A DNA stretch of 64,000 nt, taken from contig OU862915.1 in the NCBI GenBank assembly GCA_917880885.1, forward strand, positions 35,286,676 through 35,350,675, read 5' to 3'. The notes under the pieces were generated by a model. That model had not been told where the DNA came from. It saw nothing but the letters and a program-made list of their open reading frames with translations, and searched no databases. The translations under genes were made by a program, and so were the position numbers. Shown one piece after another: positions 1 through 11,075 of the stretch (the first letter of the stretch is position 1; every line of letters starts with the position of its first letter). This DNA is from Limnephilus marmoratus. Taxonomy: Eukaryota; Arthropoda; Insecta; Trichoptera; Limnephilidae.

Positions 1-130
1 GATCTCCGCTGACAACAATATAGTTTAAAAAAATATATATTGTTTCGCATATCGTCATTGGTCACTCAGCCGAGTAACCGCCTTAACTGTACAATGTCTA
101 GTGTTTTTTTAAGGTTTTTTAATCTCAAAA
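1..130. repeat. Partial MITE, same family as 17747-18121
   Basis: A 19-nt word, tggtcactcagccgagtaa, at about 59-77 is also present in the centre of the MITE at 17747-18121 (17917-17935). In both places it is followed by an AT-rich stretch with long T and A runs. The window start probably cuts through a copy of that family. No terminal inverted repeat is visible here, so the extent is a guess. Confidence 0.35.
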
Positions 131-493
131 TCTCTGTTTTACTTTAGAAAAAAAAGAAATTGTTATTTCAATACAAAAATTTTGCCAAAGGATGCTGCAG
201 AAACACAGGAAAGACTACCTTTGATTTTTGTTTGTGTTTGGTTTTGTTCTAAATGTCACTTCGATTTACCAAGTGTTTTCTTTTGAATTCCTAATAATTA
301 TTGAAATATTTTCACAATAAAGTCTTTTCACAGTAAAACAAGAATATCTTTATCTGAAGTAAGACATATCAAATATTATAATACCATTTGAAAATCTACA
401 CTAAATGAACAACTTTTTTTAATGACCTACATTCAAGGTCATCGTAGTACATTTTTTCAGAAAAGTGATTTAATCACTTACTTATTTTTTTAC
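131..493. other. AT-rich, nothing recognised
   Basis: AT-rich sequence with T and A homopolymer runs. I see no ORF of known type and no repeat matching the rest of the window. Confidence 0.4.
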
Positions 494-800
494 ATTAGTT
501 CCGCATAGGAAAGAAAAAATCTTTCTAAGGAAAAAGTCTTTTTAGGGAAAGGAAGGAAAGAACGTTCTGGGAAGGAAAAAGGTATGAAGGATGGTAGAAA
601 TCTGGAGGCCTGTATGTCCAGGAGTGACAGACAAATAAATCTCTCCTAATGCTGTGCAAGGCGATGGGTCGAGAGAGTCCGGCTGGAATGGTCTAGGATA
701 GATCTTCCTCAACCAGTCTCTCCTGATCTGGCCCGCCATGATAGGCAAACGTATTCGCCGCCAAAACCTATAAAAACCTCACCGACACACCTAACAAATT
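494..800 (-). mobile_element. SINE-A copy, diverged
   Basis: Matches the SINE-A family defined by the bounded copy at 3263-3573. It keeps the purine-rich block with ttctgggaaggaaaa (about 565-580) and, further on, the 'ccaggagtgaca' block also seen in the longer copies. It ends near the word aaaacctcaccgacac. The sense strand (with 3' poly(A)) is the minus strand. The copy is diverged and its tail edge is unclear. Confidence 0.5.
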
Positions 801-1916
801 TAAAAATATTGCGAAAATGTTCGCATCTTTCATAGGTTCAGGAATTGTTAGTTTTATTTTGAACTGTAGTCTACCACAGGTCTATTCTAAGTTGCGTTAT
901 AAAAATTATAAAAATTTGAATCTAAGAATATGGAAATTTGTTACCGTGGCACTCGAAAAACTGACCGAAGGTGTCGATTTTCACGAAATTCATAAAAGTG
1001 TCAATACTTCGAAAACGTACGACAATTTAACAAACTCACATCAGCCCTCTTAGGGCTAAATGCCAATTCAGACATAAGCGATATTTGCTGCCTCTATAGG
1101 TTGCGAAAAACATCAAGCGGATTCCGCCGGGTGTTTGTGTGAGCTTTCGCAACTTGCGCAAAACTAGAATCCCCGCCAATTCCGAAATACCGCCTGGAAA
1201 GGCGCTATCTTTTCGCTTGTTTTGCGAAATAGGTACTATCATCACCATCTATTTCAATTTTAATTTTTTTTTTCAATGGACATGCATGATCACAGTGTAC
1301 ATATGAATTTATTCGCGGACTGTACAAACGTGACTGACTAGACGGGCGAAAATCAACAACGTTTAGCTGCCCGTTGCAAAAGTGAGATCCGCAAAGGGTT
1401 TGAACAGAGAGAATTCCGCATACCAAAATCGGTTTCATAATCATTTTAAAAATGGCTATTATATATTTAGGAAACATATCGTTACATAAATTCATTTTAA
1501 AAATCATCGTAAAAGTAATAATTTCTCGCAATCCATTTTCATTTCATGATTAAAAATTGCTTTTTGTCAGTACGAAATATTAGTCGGTAAAAAAAACCGA
1601 TGCCGTATTAACACATTGCGACCAGTTGCAATATCAATCCGTCGGTTTTTTTATTAATAAAAATAAATGGCCAAGTATCGGTGATGCGAGAATCATTTCA
1701 TAAATTAATTAAAGTTGCCAAATAAATTGCAATTTCATGCATGTTTTATTACAGCGCAAAATATTATGTTTTGCAATAAAACAAACAAATTTCGTCGTGA
1801 AATGAAAATTGCGTTTTGACCGACAGAGGGATCCTTCATGGTATTTTTTTTTGGCTTATATTGCCGTGTTGTTTTTTTTTCGGACAGTGTAGCAACATAC
1901 GGGGGCAATTGAAGCT
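801..1916. other. Unassigned AT-rich region
   Basis: No feature of known type. The ORFs at 817-1053 (+) and 1205-1531 (-) resemble nothing I know and have no supporting signals. A short inverted pair of the word aaaaaccga/tcggttttt lies at about 1590-1645. Confidence 0.35.
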
Positions 1917-2081
1917 ACAATTTACAAAGGGAACAAGTTCAATAATGGGTCATTTAAAAATATTTTCTGATTATTTATAATATTTAAATTTGAATTTTCG
2001 ATCTTTCTCGTATAAATATTATTGTTAATCAGAAAATATTTTAATGACCCTTTGTTGAACTTGTACTCATTGTAATTTATG
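1917..2081. mobile_element. Foldback MITE
   Basis: Two arms of about 60 bp are imperfect inverted copies. The left arm contains aaatattttctgatta (about 1958-1973) and the right arm its reverse complement taatcagaaaatatttt, with a spacer of about 50 bp. Beyond this core, the words aacaagttcaa on the left and ttgaacttgt on the right also pair. No ORF fits inside. The structure is that of a small foldback or MITE. I cannot assign a superfamily, and no clear target duplication is visible. Confidence 0.55.
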
Positions 2082-2776
2082 GCCTGAATTGCCCGGCTTT
2101 CCCTTCCCTCTTCCCACCCCCACATTTCCCAAACCCTGAGGAAGTGAGCTTGGCTCTCAAAACCCGTCGTATTTTATAAACTATAAACGTGATGAAAACC
2201 AAGAAATCTATTAATTTTGAATTAAAATGGTGCCACAAAATAAATTTGCTGGGTTTGAAGAAGTAAAAAATATTTTATTCTAAAAGTATTTCAGCCTTAA
2301 CAACTTAAGCCTCTCTAACGCAAATTCATTTCAGTTTTTTTAATCCAATAATAATTCGTTTTAATTTTGGTTTAAATTCGAAATTCACCTTGGTTTGGGG
2401 TTTGAGCACTTACCAAAGTATATTCAACTAGCCGACCTTCCATTTGAGATATATCAGAAAACCTTTCAATATTTAAACGCATCATGATCTTTGAAATCCG
2501 GAATGACCGTAAATTTATTATACGGCGGTTAATGCTGTTTATTATGGATTGATTCAATGGAGATTTGGAGAGTTGAAGAGTTTAACATCCACTGAAAACA
2601 AAAAACGATAGAATTGTGCGGTGAGTGTGTACCTTAATTAAGCTCAATTTTACCTTAATTCGTTTGATGTTGATCAACTTTTCCAAGCATTTAAATGCTT
2701 TTTTGCGTAGAAAAACAATTTGGTTAGTCTGTCTGGGCACCAGCCGCCGAAAGTTCTTATGTTATGTATATTCGAA
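2082..2776. other. Unassigned region
   Basis: AT-rich sequence with no convincing gene. The ORFs at 2372-2557 (-) and 2625-2843 (+) have no recognisable motif, and the second runs into the SINE-B head. Confidence 0.35.
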
Positions 2777-3094
2777 GACCTCCGTGGTCGAAGAGTATGG
2801 CCTTAGATTAGAAAATTGGATATCGCGGGATCAAATCAAGTAAATATCGTTATATTAATTTTTGTTGTTTCACAATTAGGAATATTCGGTAGAAATAATA
2901 CACGCGGTAGATACTTCAATTTCATCCTGTTGAATGACAACCATTCAGAATTGAAGGGTTGCTTGATATGTCTTTAGCTATATTTTGTGATCAGATCTGA
3001 AAAGCCAAGTACTTCCCACCTTTCCATTCATAATCTGCTTCCCCCATCACTACCTTCAACCTCGCAATGTTGGGAATGCCATAGTCTCGTGTTG
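2777..3094 (+). mobile_element. SINE-B copy with degraded tRNA-like head
   Basis: The head (2777-2840) aligns with the tRNA-like heads at 56181-56260 and 9050-9118. It has an A-box-like ctccgtggtcgaagagt and a damaged B box (gcgggatcaaatc). The body carries the shared words gaattgaagggttg and ccaagtacttccca. The 3' part ends in the family word gccatagtctc. It is a tRNA-derived SINE, a polymerase III retroposon without a protein. Its 3' tail resembles the LINE end at 35360-35545. The copy runs into the minisatellite that begins near 3095. Confidence 0.55.
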
Positions 3095-3750
3095 TGGTAT
3101 GTTGTGGTACATTGTGATGTGATGTGATAATATGTTGTGTGGTATCTTATGGTATTTTATGGTATCTTGTTGTATGTTGTGATATTGGGGTATACTGTTG
3201 TACGTGTGGTATGTTGTGGTATATAGTGGTATGTTGTAGTATATTGTGGTATTTTGCAGTATTTTTTTTACATGAGTTCCACACAGGAGGCCCTGAGGAA
3301 AATAATTTCCCACAGGGCCTATGTCATCTTTGGGGATGCTGTGTGGAGGGTTTTTTTTTAGGAAAGGAAAGGAGAGTTCTGGGAAGGAAAAGGGTTTAAG
3401 GGGTGGGTAGGAATCCGGGGTTCAGTGTGTCCTGGTCATTCGCCTACAAAACCTTGACAAACCTCACCCCATAAACCCGGGCACCCCTGCTCAATCATCA
3501 AACGTAGCGAACCACTAGGGGTGACCTATCGCACGGGTGTTGGTTATCCAATAAAGGTTTCCGCCTCCCAAATAGTATGTTGTAGTACGTTGTGGTGTCT
3601 ATGGTATGTTGTTGTATTTTGTGATTTGCTATGTTATGTTTTGTTGTGTTGTAGTTTTTGTTAGAATCTTGCGTTTTATTGTGGTATGTTGAGGGATATT
3701 GTGGTATGTCGTAGTGTGGTGGTATTGTATAAGATATCTTGCAAGTGGTA
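3095..3750. repeat. TGTTGTGGTA minisatellite split by a SINE
   Basis: Degenerate tandem units of about 10 bp around gtatgttgtggta fill 3095-3262 and continue at 3574-3750. The two blocks are one array interrupted by the SINE-A insertion at 3263-3573. The minus-strand His/Tyr-rich ORFs across it are products of the repeat and not genes. Confidence 0.7.
3263..3573 (-). mobile_element. SINE-A, reference copy with target duplication
   Basis: This 311-bp insertion interrupts a minisatellite, so both ends are visible. A 5-bp target duplication, agtat, flanks it (3258-3262 and 3574-3578). On the minus strand it starts atttgggaggcgg and ends in a poly(A) run, the layout of a retroposed SINE. The 3' part, with cctccacacagcatcccc and gacataggccct, is shared with the LINE end at 31070-31150. 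I see no clear tRNA, 5S or 7SL head, so the origin of the 5' part is open. Other copies, on both strands, occur across the window. Confidence 0.75.
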
Positions 3751-4175
3751 CGACCTACAGGCACGTGTATTTCCTCCTTCCTGCCTCTTCAAGACCCGCG
3801 ATCTGACTTGGACAAAAAGCTAATTTTCAAACATGGTATGGACCTCTGGTATCGCAAAAAAAATACTCGTCCCTAGAATTCCAGAAAAAGCTTGTCTAGC
3901 ATCCCTAACAATAACTATTCGCTCCAGGTAAGATTTTTGTTTGTGAGTAAATAGCAACCCCGCACAAAGGCAGCAGGAATATAAATATACCTATCATTGA
4001 ATAAAGTATAGCCGCAGTTGGCGGGAGGATGTGGGACCACCCAATCGATATAAGGAATGGGTGGTTCTATTGACCGCATACAAAAGGCATTAATGCCATT
4101 TGATAATTTCAGAATTTTTACAAGTGATAAATAATGATGTTTTTAAATATTGGAGATGATTTCGGAAGCGGGAAT
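3751..4175. other. Unassigned region
   Basis: No gene or repeat recognised. The sequence is mixed in composition, with no long ORF. Confidence 0.35.
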
Positions 4176-4582
4176 CAATTTGGGAGGCGGGTATGGCCGC
4201 TGCCCATAGAACCGCTTATTGGATAGCCAAAACCTGTCGTAGGTCACTGCAAGTGATTCGAAATGTTTGGTTTCTTAGCAGAGGTGTCCGATTTCATGGG
4301 GCACGGTCTGATCAGGCCTTGGCGGTGGATTTGTCTACCTACCAGCCGTGTGGAAGAGCGGGTCGGAAAAGGCCTTTTGAGGGAGACCCTCTAACCTCTG
4401 CAGTCGGACTCTCTCGATCAATTGCCGTGCGGAAGGGATGGATTCATACATCCTTGACTCCTGGACACACTGACCCTCAGAATCCTGACAGCCATCGTAA
4501 CCTTTTCATTCCTTAAACTTTCTCACGTTGCTTTTCTCAAAAAACCTTCCACCCAGCATTCTCAAATATGACACAGGCTCTT
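4176..4582 (+). mobile_element. SINE-A, long variant
   Basis: It begins caatttgggaggcgggtat and ends at a diverged form of the 3' block (cctccacccagcattctcaaa). It has an extra central segment of about 130 bp (aaggccttttgagggagacc and following) that is missing from the 311-bp copy but is seen again at 43085-43470 and 49440-49691. The family therefore has short and long variants. The ORF at 4193-4516 runs through it and is not conserved between copies, so it is not a gene. Confidence 0.65.
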
Positions 4583-5471
4583 AAGTGTTACCTATTTTTT
4601 TAAAACGGGGACACTTATACGATAAATTTATCGACTGAAGACACACTTAATCTAAAAATGTTTTTTTATGTAATGATTCATATACATTTAAAACCCTTAT
4701 TTTAAATATTACATGATCGGGACTACCCCACGAAAGAAAACTTGGATATTATACCACCTAAAGGAAAAGTGGGGTGTCGGAAGGAAAAGAAAAACGGGAG
4801 CGTGTTTGCACCCCTAACCTCGTCTGGGTGAGGAAGTGGGGTTGTTTCCCACCCCGAGGGTAGTTTCTAGGGCATGCTAAGTTACCGAAAAATAACTTAA
4901 CAGGTAAAAAATAAAAAAAGGTGATATTAGCGGTTACTTGTCGGTATTAATGGAACATATTTATGGCAGTAAGACTAAGAATATGAAATTGCAAAATATA
5001 TTATTTATGCTATTTAAGACAAGAGGAATTAAGACGGGCCTAACAAAAAAAACATGGCTTAGGCAGGAACCATTATGCGGATTATAACTGTCGAAAAAAA
5101 AACAAAATTGGTAATGTAGTTTTGAAGCTGACTTAGCAAATTAATTCGCTCATGCGAGAGGCTTCACAAAAAGTGTAGTATCGAAAAAGGCATTGTAAAG
5201 TATGGCGCAAAAATACCGATGTGGTTTGAATCTTATTACGCATTACCATAAGATTCAACATAAAACGGTAGTTTTGCGCCACCCTCCACATGTACAACGT
5301 TAAAGAAAACGGTTTTTGAATAAATCATATTAGCAGTACATTGCAAGAGTTTTGTTTCTACATTCATCAGGGACGCACGCCCATAACTACATACTTTACA
5401 CTTAAATCAATCACTCACTCACACATTATAATATTTTATTCACAATGAAAATTTTATGTAATTTTTCATTT
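4583..5471. other. Unassigned AT-rich region
   Basis: Nothing recognised. A pair of oppositely oriented words, agtatggcgcaaaa (about 5200) and ttttgcgccaccct (about 5271), hints at a small inverted repeat of about 80 bp. I do not class it. Confidence 0.35.
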
Positions 5472-5835
5472 TTTTACATTAATTACACACCTTGAGGAAA
5501 ATAATCCCCCTCAGGGCCTATGTCATCTTTGGGGATGCTGCGTGGGGTGTCTTTTGATGCAAGGAAGGAGATAAAGTTTTGGGAAAGGAAAGGGTAAAGG
5601 TGAAATCTGGGTGAAAGTGTCGCCAGGAGTGACGGAAGTACGAATCCATCCCTCCCAGCCAATCTGTCCCAACTGGCCTGCCACGCAGCTGTTGGCAGAG
5701 ACATCCACCGACAAGACCCGAACTAACCTCACCCCGTGAACCCGGGCACACCTGATAAGTTATCAAATGTAGCGAACCACTTGAGGTGACCTGTTATAGT
5801 AGAGCTGTTGGTTATCCAATACATGGTTCCCGGGT
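5472..5835 (-). mobile_element. SINE-A, long variant
   Basis: On the minus strand this carries the family start, the long central segment and the 3' tail block (rc of gcctatgtcatctttgggga, about 5517-5536). The tail end at 5472 abuts a short T run. The overlapping minus-strand ORFs at 5483-5766 lie inside the repeat and are not conserved as proteins. Confidence 0.65.
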
Positions 5836-6756
5836 GTCGGTAGTCGGTACCCATACCTAGCCTTCCTGGTAGTCTTTCCTGAGTTTTCTCCAAGTGATCA
5901 AGTGTTTCTGGGTCTGACTAGTCCGGACCATAGTTCCAATGTCTCTGCTTCTCTAGTATTGACCTGAAAACAGTATTTCTTCGATATTATCTTTCTCCGA
6001 GATGAAGTTAGAGACAATCAATTCATTGGCCGACAGTTCTGTTAGTTTCAGACGCATAGAAATTAATGTCTCTATTATCTTTCTTTTTCTTATAAATAAA
6101 TGTATAAAATAATGTTTAACGTTTAAACATCTGTTATTAAAGATGCCCCTCTTGGTATATTTGTACGTTGTTTCCGAAAAAAATGCAAAATACTACCAAA
6201 CGAAAGGAAGTCATCATGAAACTGGTTATCGAAAAAACTTTTATATGTTTTAATAATATTTACCGGTTAACCGGTATATTAAAACCGGTAATGCATTCCC
6301 TGATAGGTTCCTTTTCTTGCTAGTTCAGCAAAAACTGTGCCATTCCGGGAGGCTATACTCGGGGGGCGCTACGCGAGCTAGCACCTACCTGCCAGCAGAT
6401 ATTTTCAAGGAAATAGTTGCCAATTTTTTTATCTGTTTGACATTACACTGTGTTATTTTTATGTTGATATTGAGAGGAAATTTACAGAGATTTTTATACA
6501 ATGAATATCTTTAGATACCTACTCGTGCAAATCGTTGTTTATTTTTTTATTTAAAGTAGTGTTTAAGAAAGTCGAAATCATCGTGTGTTTTTTGACATGA
6601 TCAAAGCTTGAAGGTTTTATTAAAAAAGCATGTGGTTCAAATCTATATTGAACGGTATTAATATTTGATCCCATATACCCTGAATATTTCCTCAAGATTT
6701 TTTGTTTATTATGTACATTGATGGTGTTTAATTTATTTCATAGTTGTTTATCTAAT
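5836..6756. other. Unassigned region
   Basis: No known gene. The ORF at 6317-6514 has no recognised motif. Confidence 0.35.
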
Positions 6757-7272
6757 TTTTTTACATGAGCTCCACACAGGAGGCCGTGGGGAAAATAATT
6801 TCTTTCATTGTCATCTTTGGGGATGCTGTGTGGAGGGTTTTTTTTAAGGAAAGGAAAGAGATGAGAGTTCTGGGAAGGAAAAGTGACTATGACTATGACT
6901 GGTCAATGGTTGAGAGGGCATAGCGCTTGGGTCCCACCCGAGCATCGCGTGTTCGATTCCTCAGCTGGTTAAGTCTTCCATCACAACACAAGCATCATTT
7001 TCGACTTTCTGTGGTGGTAGTAGAAGATTTTCAAACATTGTTGGGTTATTCGTAACCCGGGAATGTTTGTCTTTCTTCAAAAAAATAAAAAAAGCTTTAA
7101 GGGGTTGGTAGGAATCTGGGGTTCAGTGTGTTCTGGTGATCCACATCCAAGACCTAGACAAACCTCACCGCCCATGAACCCGGGCAACCCTGCTAAATCA
7201 CCAAACGTAGCGAACCACTTGGGGTGACCTATGGCAGAGGTGTTGATTATCCAATAAAGGTTCCCAGGGCGG
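6757..7272 (-). mobile_element. SINE-A interrupted by a tRNA-SINE
   Basis: The two halves, 6757-6883 and 7094-7272, join to give a normal short SINE-A on the minus strand. The break is inside the conserved block gggaaggaaaag/gggtttaagggg. The inserted piece is described separately. This nesting shows that SINE-A was already in place when the tRNA-SINE moved. Confidence 0.65.
6884..7093 (+). mobile_element. tRNA-derived SINE inserted in SINE-A
   Basis: About 210 bp with a tRNA-like start. It has an A-box-like region near ggttgagagggcatagcgc, an anticodon-arm-like segment, and a B box gtgttcgattcct (about 6949-6961). A non-tRNA body follows, then an A-rich tail. Short A-rich words at both junctions may be the target duplication. 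The head is not a plausible functional tRNA because its acceptor stem does not pair. It differs from SINE-B. Confidence 0.6.
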
Positions 7273-7604
7273 AATTTAAAATTAATCAGATTTAATTTTC
7301 AATTCATGTTCGTTAACTGATGTACTGTTAAAAACATGTATTTATTTTATAGTCCTTTACGTTTAAATGTATTAAATACAGAGATTTATTTTAAATTATT
7401 TATTTAATATACCATGGATAAAAATACTGAAACATAAACATTTAATATTACTCCAAATAAGTACATATAACTTACGACATTTTCGGTATCTAATTTACAA
7501 GGCTTTGATAGCATCCGAGATCGAGGAGCTCTAAATAAATTAAATAATTTGGATTATGTCAAAATTTTATTCATTAAAATATTATACAACGTACTTGAGG
7601 TACT
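7273..7604. other. AT-rich, nothing recognised
   Basis: No ORF or repeat of known type. Confidence 0.35.
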
Positions 7605-7835
7605 TTCCAGAGTGGAAAATACTCTTAGTGCCGCCCCGGTGTAAGACCACCAATCAGAATTGAAGAGTCATTTGAAATGGCTTTAGCCGTATCTGAATTG
7701 CCAAGTACTTCCCAACCTTCATCTACCCATTCCCTTCCCCTCCCCACTTCTTCAGCTCCACAACATACCCTATTGGGGACGCAATAGTCTCAATGGCTCC
7801 GGACGGGAGCAGTTGGGACTGGTAGGTTGGGACAG
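7605..7835 (+). mobile_element. SINE-B, 5'-truncated
   Basis: It starts in the body at ccagagtggaaaatactc, a word also at 56334. It continues through gtaagaccaccaatcag and ccaagtacttccca to the 3' words tctcaatggctcc and acgggagcagtt. The tRNA-like head is missing. Confidence 0.6.
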
Positions 7836-8392
7836 TATTCCCAAAAATATATTATAAAATTTACGTTTTTATAAATTTTACATTTACAAAAAAAATATTT
7901 TTTGGTATACAGTGAAATAAAGACGGCTTCTTGGCTTTTAATAACATGTAGTTTGTATATTTATTTTAGACTGAATGCGGCCTAATCCAAAACAGAACAC
8001 CCGGAAATATCTCTCGCTCGAGTGAAACACAATTATTTTGTTACTTTTCCCTCTGAGGCTGGCAAAATTTTATAAATCTCTCGAAAAGAAATTTGAAATT
8101 GAAATTACAGACATGCTTCTACAAAATCAACTTTTTACTTTGGAATTTTTATGGAAAGTAATGAAATGCGCTAAAAACATCTAAAACCTAGCTTCACAGA
8201 TTGCACACACCATTACATCTCAATGCAGTTATAATTTCATTGTACTGCAAATATAGCCAGCCGCACGTAGTAACAATAGGGGTTAACAATAAATACTATA
8301 ATGTTTGAAGTATATATATCGTAGAGGAGTGGAGCTGGCGACACGGTATCGCTCCTAAGTAGATAAGTACAAACATCACCCCTAACTATTAC
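7836..8392. other. AT-rich, nothing recognised
   Basis: AT-rich sequence without recognised genes. The minus ORF at 8237-8494 overlaps the hammerhead-like segment and is unsupported. Confidence 0.3.
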
Positions 8393-8530
8393 ACATCTGC
8401 CCTGATCTGCCCTGGACACTGTAACTTTGTCCGAAACGTTGGCTAAAGAAAGAGGTAGCGCAACACGGCATAATATCCCAAAAACTATTAACAAAAATAC
8501 TTTTGGCCGTGAAAATCTAAAATCGTAACT
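8393..8530 (+). repeat. Hammerhead-bearing repeat, left inverted copy
   Basis: This segment is an inverted copy of 9473-9612. Shared words include ccgaaacgttggctaaag and acttttggccgtga. The copy contains GAAAC preceded by a ggaca/tgtcc stem, but the CTGANGA core is damaged (ctgatct). It looks like a dead hammerhead with its downstream flank. The parent element is unknown; a Penelope-like 3' end is possible. Confidence 0.5.
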
Positions 8531-8734
8531 GTAAAATTATTTCAAAAGCTCATCGCGAAGAGTTTCTAATTTCTACTAAAACAGAAATTATGCGCTTCGA
8601 TGGATGTTTTCAGTTCGATAATCGAGTGGGTGTTCCCTTGTGTACTTCCCCGCAGAGCGACGCTACTCCTACCATATTATGGTGGATGCTAATGTGAACG
8701 CCCACATAATGAATGAATGAGTGGGCTAAGATCT

Positions 8735-9118
8735 GGATGGAATCATCACTAATCCTAGTGGACTTGGATTATTTAAATGTGAATACAGCGCAAGAGTCCC
8801 AACTGCTCCCAATCACCTATAGCCAGTGATACTATGGCATACCCAATTTTATTGCGTATGTTGTGATGTTGAAGTTAGTGAGGAAGAAAAGGAGATAGGG
8901 TAGAGTAAGTTCCTGGCTATAAGATAAAGTCACCAAACACGGCTAAATCCATTATTCTAAAACGTTTCATTTCCGAATGGAGGTCTTACGCCAGGACCAT
9001 ACTTCCTCTTAAAATATACCTTATGCAATGTTTTTAAAATTGCGTAATATAAATTGTGAAATTTGAACCCGCGACCTTCGGATTGCTAATCGAGAGGCTT
9101 AACCCCCGATCACGGAAG
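8735..9118 (-). mobile_element. SINE-B with full tRNA-like head
   Basis: Read on the minus strand, the tRNA-like head (9118-9050) has cttccgtgatcggggg, a plausible anticodon arm and a B box cgcgggttcaaat. The body follows, with a variant of the word ggtcttacgcc (about 8983-8993). The 3' part holds the family words for gggagcagttgggactctt (8785-8803 on this strand). This is the most complete SINE-B head in the window. Confidence 0.6.
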
Positions 9119-9214
9119 TCATCAAAATATTTGAATTAAAAAAAAAATGTTTGTGAATGTTTTTAATATTAAAAAATAATATACATGTTAATTAAAAATA
9201 ATACATAGCGTATT

Positions 9215-9385
9215 TGCGGCACGCTCCAGAGTAGAAGAGATTCTCAGTATCTCTCACATCTCCTCTCCTTCCCCACTACCTTCAGTCTAACAACATACCC
9301 CCATTTGTGGATGCCATAGTCTCACTGGCTCCAGACGGGAGCAGCTGGGACTCTTCTGAGGCATTCACATAAAATAAAATAAAAA
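9215..9385 (+). mobile_element. SINE-B 3' fragment
   Basis: It starts at ctccagagtagaagag and runs through cccactaccttcagtct and gccatagtctcactggctcc to an A-rich tail of ataaa units. The head is missing. Confidence 0.6.
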
Positions 9386-9472
9386 TTGTTAAACATGTAG
9401 CTTTATGTGTGCATGTAATGATAATGCTTAAGCTTGTAGTACGTGATCACATACTACCATCAATGGTAATGA

Positions 9473-9612
9473 TATGATTTTTGATTCTCACGGCCAAAAG
9501 TATTTTTGTTATTTATTTTTGGGGTGTTATGCCGTGTGTGCTACCTCCTCCTTTAGCCAACGTTTCGGACAGCATTATAACGACAACGTTACGTTGTCCA
9601 TCATCAGGGCAG
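9473..9612 (-). repeat. Hammerhead-bearing repeat, right inverted copy
   Basis: Reverse-complement partner of 8393-8530, about 0.95 kb away. On the minus strand it has an intact core: CTGATGA (9601-9607), a stem II of ggaca/tgtcc (9595-9599 with 9567-9571), then GAAA (9563-9566). Three G-C pairs can start stem I (gcc before the core, ggc after the cleavage position). It sits within the minisatellite. Confidence 0.5.
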
Positions 9613-9774
9613 ATGTGTGTTGGTAATAGTTAAACGTGCAGCTATTTTTGTACGTGTAATGGTAATGGTTAAAAATGTAGCTATTTTTGTATATGTAATG
9701 ATATTGGTTAAGCATGTAGCTTTATTTGTGTATATAATGGTAATGGTTAAACGGGTAGTTATATTGGTATATGT

Positions 9775-9950
9775 TATGGAAATGCACGACCAAGTGAATC
9801 AGATACTTGGGTAGGGCCATGTCAAGAGTCAGAATTATAGAAGAGCATTTACGAGACGATGTATGATTGTGAACGATGCAAGGAACGTGTGCCAAGATCG
9901 AGTTGTTTGGCGGTCCGTCCTCTCTGCCTACCCCTGCGGGGAAACGGCGT
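9775..9950 (+). pseudogene. RTE-type LINE 3' coding end, fragment
   Basis: Nearly the same as the C-terminal coding end at 34265-34540 but on the opposite strand. It matches through cacgaccaagtgaatcagat, then gatcgagttgtttggcggtc and tacccctgcggggaaacggc. In the better copy this region encodes the end of a LINE polyprotein (DQVNQIL, then CQDRVVWRSV, then AYPCGETA). Here it is short, with stop codons in frame. Confidence 0.55.
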
Positions 9951-10015
9951 TATGGTTAGTCAGTTATTTGGTTAGTTAACGGAAATGGTTAAACATGTAG
10001 ATATATTTGTTTCTT

Positions 10016-10794
10016 GAAATGGGCGAAGTAGATGCCTATTAGTTTTGTAATGCTTTGAGGCCAACAAAATGTACGTTTGGATTTATATATACATTTTTTT
10101 ATAAGAGTTGTTAATTGTACAAAAGCCTGTTCAATACTATTCATCAATTAAAGCGCCCAGTTCATCAACAATCTACATAATATTTTATTGGGAGGAATCG
10201 ATTGTTGCCAATCAAGATTGATTATCAATCGGCTTTTGTAGCGATATAGTGTTTCTACAACAGGCGCTGATGGTCATTGATGTATGCTTTAGTTTTTTTT
10301 CGTTCTAATAATTTTCTTGATTCAGTACAGTACTGATTAATTTATAAAAAAAAAAATCTCTGAATGTTTTGCCCATCAAATTATTATAATTATAAGTCAA
10401 CGTATTATATTGTATGATTCCATTTACAGGGAAAGAGTTTACCAAAAACATAACACAAGATTCACTCAAAACGAAAGATTGGTGGTCCCGAAATGTATCA
10501 ATTAATTCGGCGAAAGAACCCTAAGCTATATCGTAGCCAAAATATTAAATAAACTATCAATGGAAATTAAAAATAATATCTTTTATAATGCTAAAGTCAA
10601 ATGCAATCTAAGAAAATGCTCATTAATTACAGATGATTTATATTAATGCCCTACTGAAGCCCTCGTTTTCCGAATAAATATTCTAAGGAAATAGAAAATT
10701 ATTTTTATTTTATTATTCATTTGCAATTTTTTAATATATAACGCTTACACTGCTATTTAAAAAACATTTCTCAAACTGCCGTTTACTACCAGCA
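10016..10794. other. AT-rich, nothing recognised
   Basis: No gene or repeat recognised. Confidence 0.35.
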
Positions 10795-11075
10795 ACGATA
10801 CGATCTTCAATACCTTCAACGTTATGAACATGAAGCAGCTCTACACTAGATCCATCTTAGTTAATTTTCACAAAAACAACAAAACACTATACAAAGCTAA
10901 ACAAACAATACACAATACCCGAGCCAAAACCAAAGAACTTCTCCAAACTCCTTTTTCCAAAACCACCTTTGGACAAAAATACTTTAAACACATAGCTTGC
11001 AAACTACACAATACACTACCAGCTACGATCAGAGAAACTGACTCCTTGACAAAATTTAAATAAGATATAAAGAAA
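10795..11075 (+). pseudogene. LINE reverse-transcriptase C-terminus, fragment
   Basis: The ORF at 10824-11063 reads as the C-terminal region of a CR1/Jockey-group LINE polyprotein. Key words are LYTRSILV, then NTRAKTKELL, then GQKYFKHIACKLHNTLPA. The same layout (KNILVHYLKN, then KTRAKQTDIL, then YGQRSSEFSVAKLYNKLP) occurs in the neighbouring copy at 11971-12450, so these are two related elements. Upstream coding sequence is missing. Confidence 0.6.

Larger units (their letters stand above)
9386..10015. repeat. Interrupted minisatellite (about 45-bp unit)
   Basis: Units built on ggttaaacatgtagct plus a TG-rich spacer occur at 9388-9430, 9615-9780 and 9960-10015. The array is broken by the hammerhead segment (9473-9612) and by an RTE-type LINE end (9780-9950). 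The 65-codon ORF at 9617-9814 is a product of the repeat. Confidence 0.55.

Noticed and set aside
3056..3313. His/Tyr/Thr-rich ORF (also 3124-3399, 3498-3764)
   Set aside because: They are translations of the TGTTGTGGTA minisatellite.
4193..4516. 107-codon ORF in SINE-A
   Set aside because: The frame is not conserved in the other long SINE-A copies.
9617..9814. Val-rich ORF resembling a membrane peptide
   Set aside because: It is a product of the about 45-bp minisatellite.
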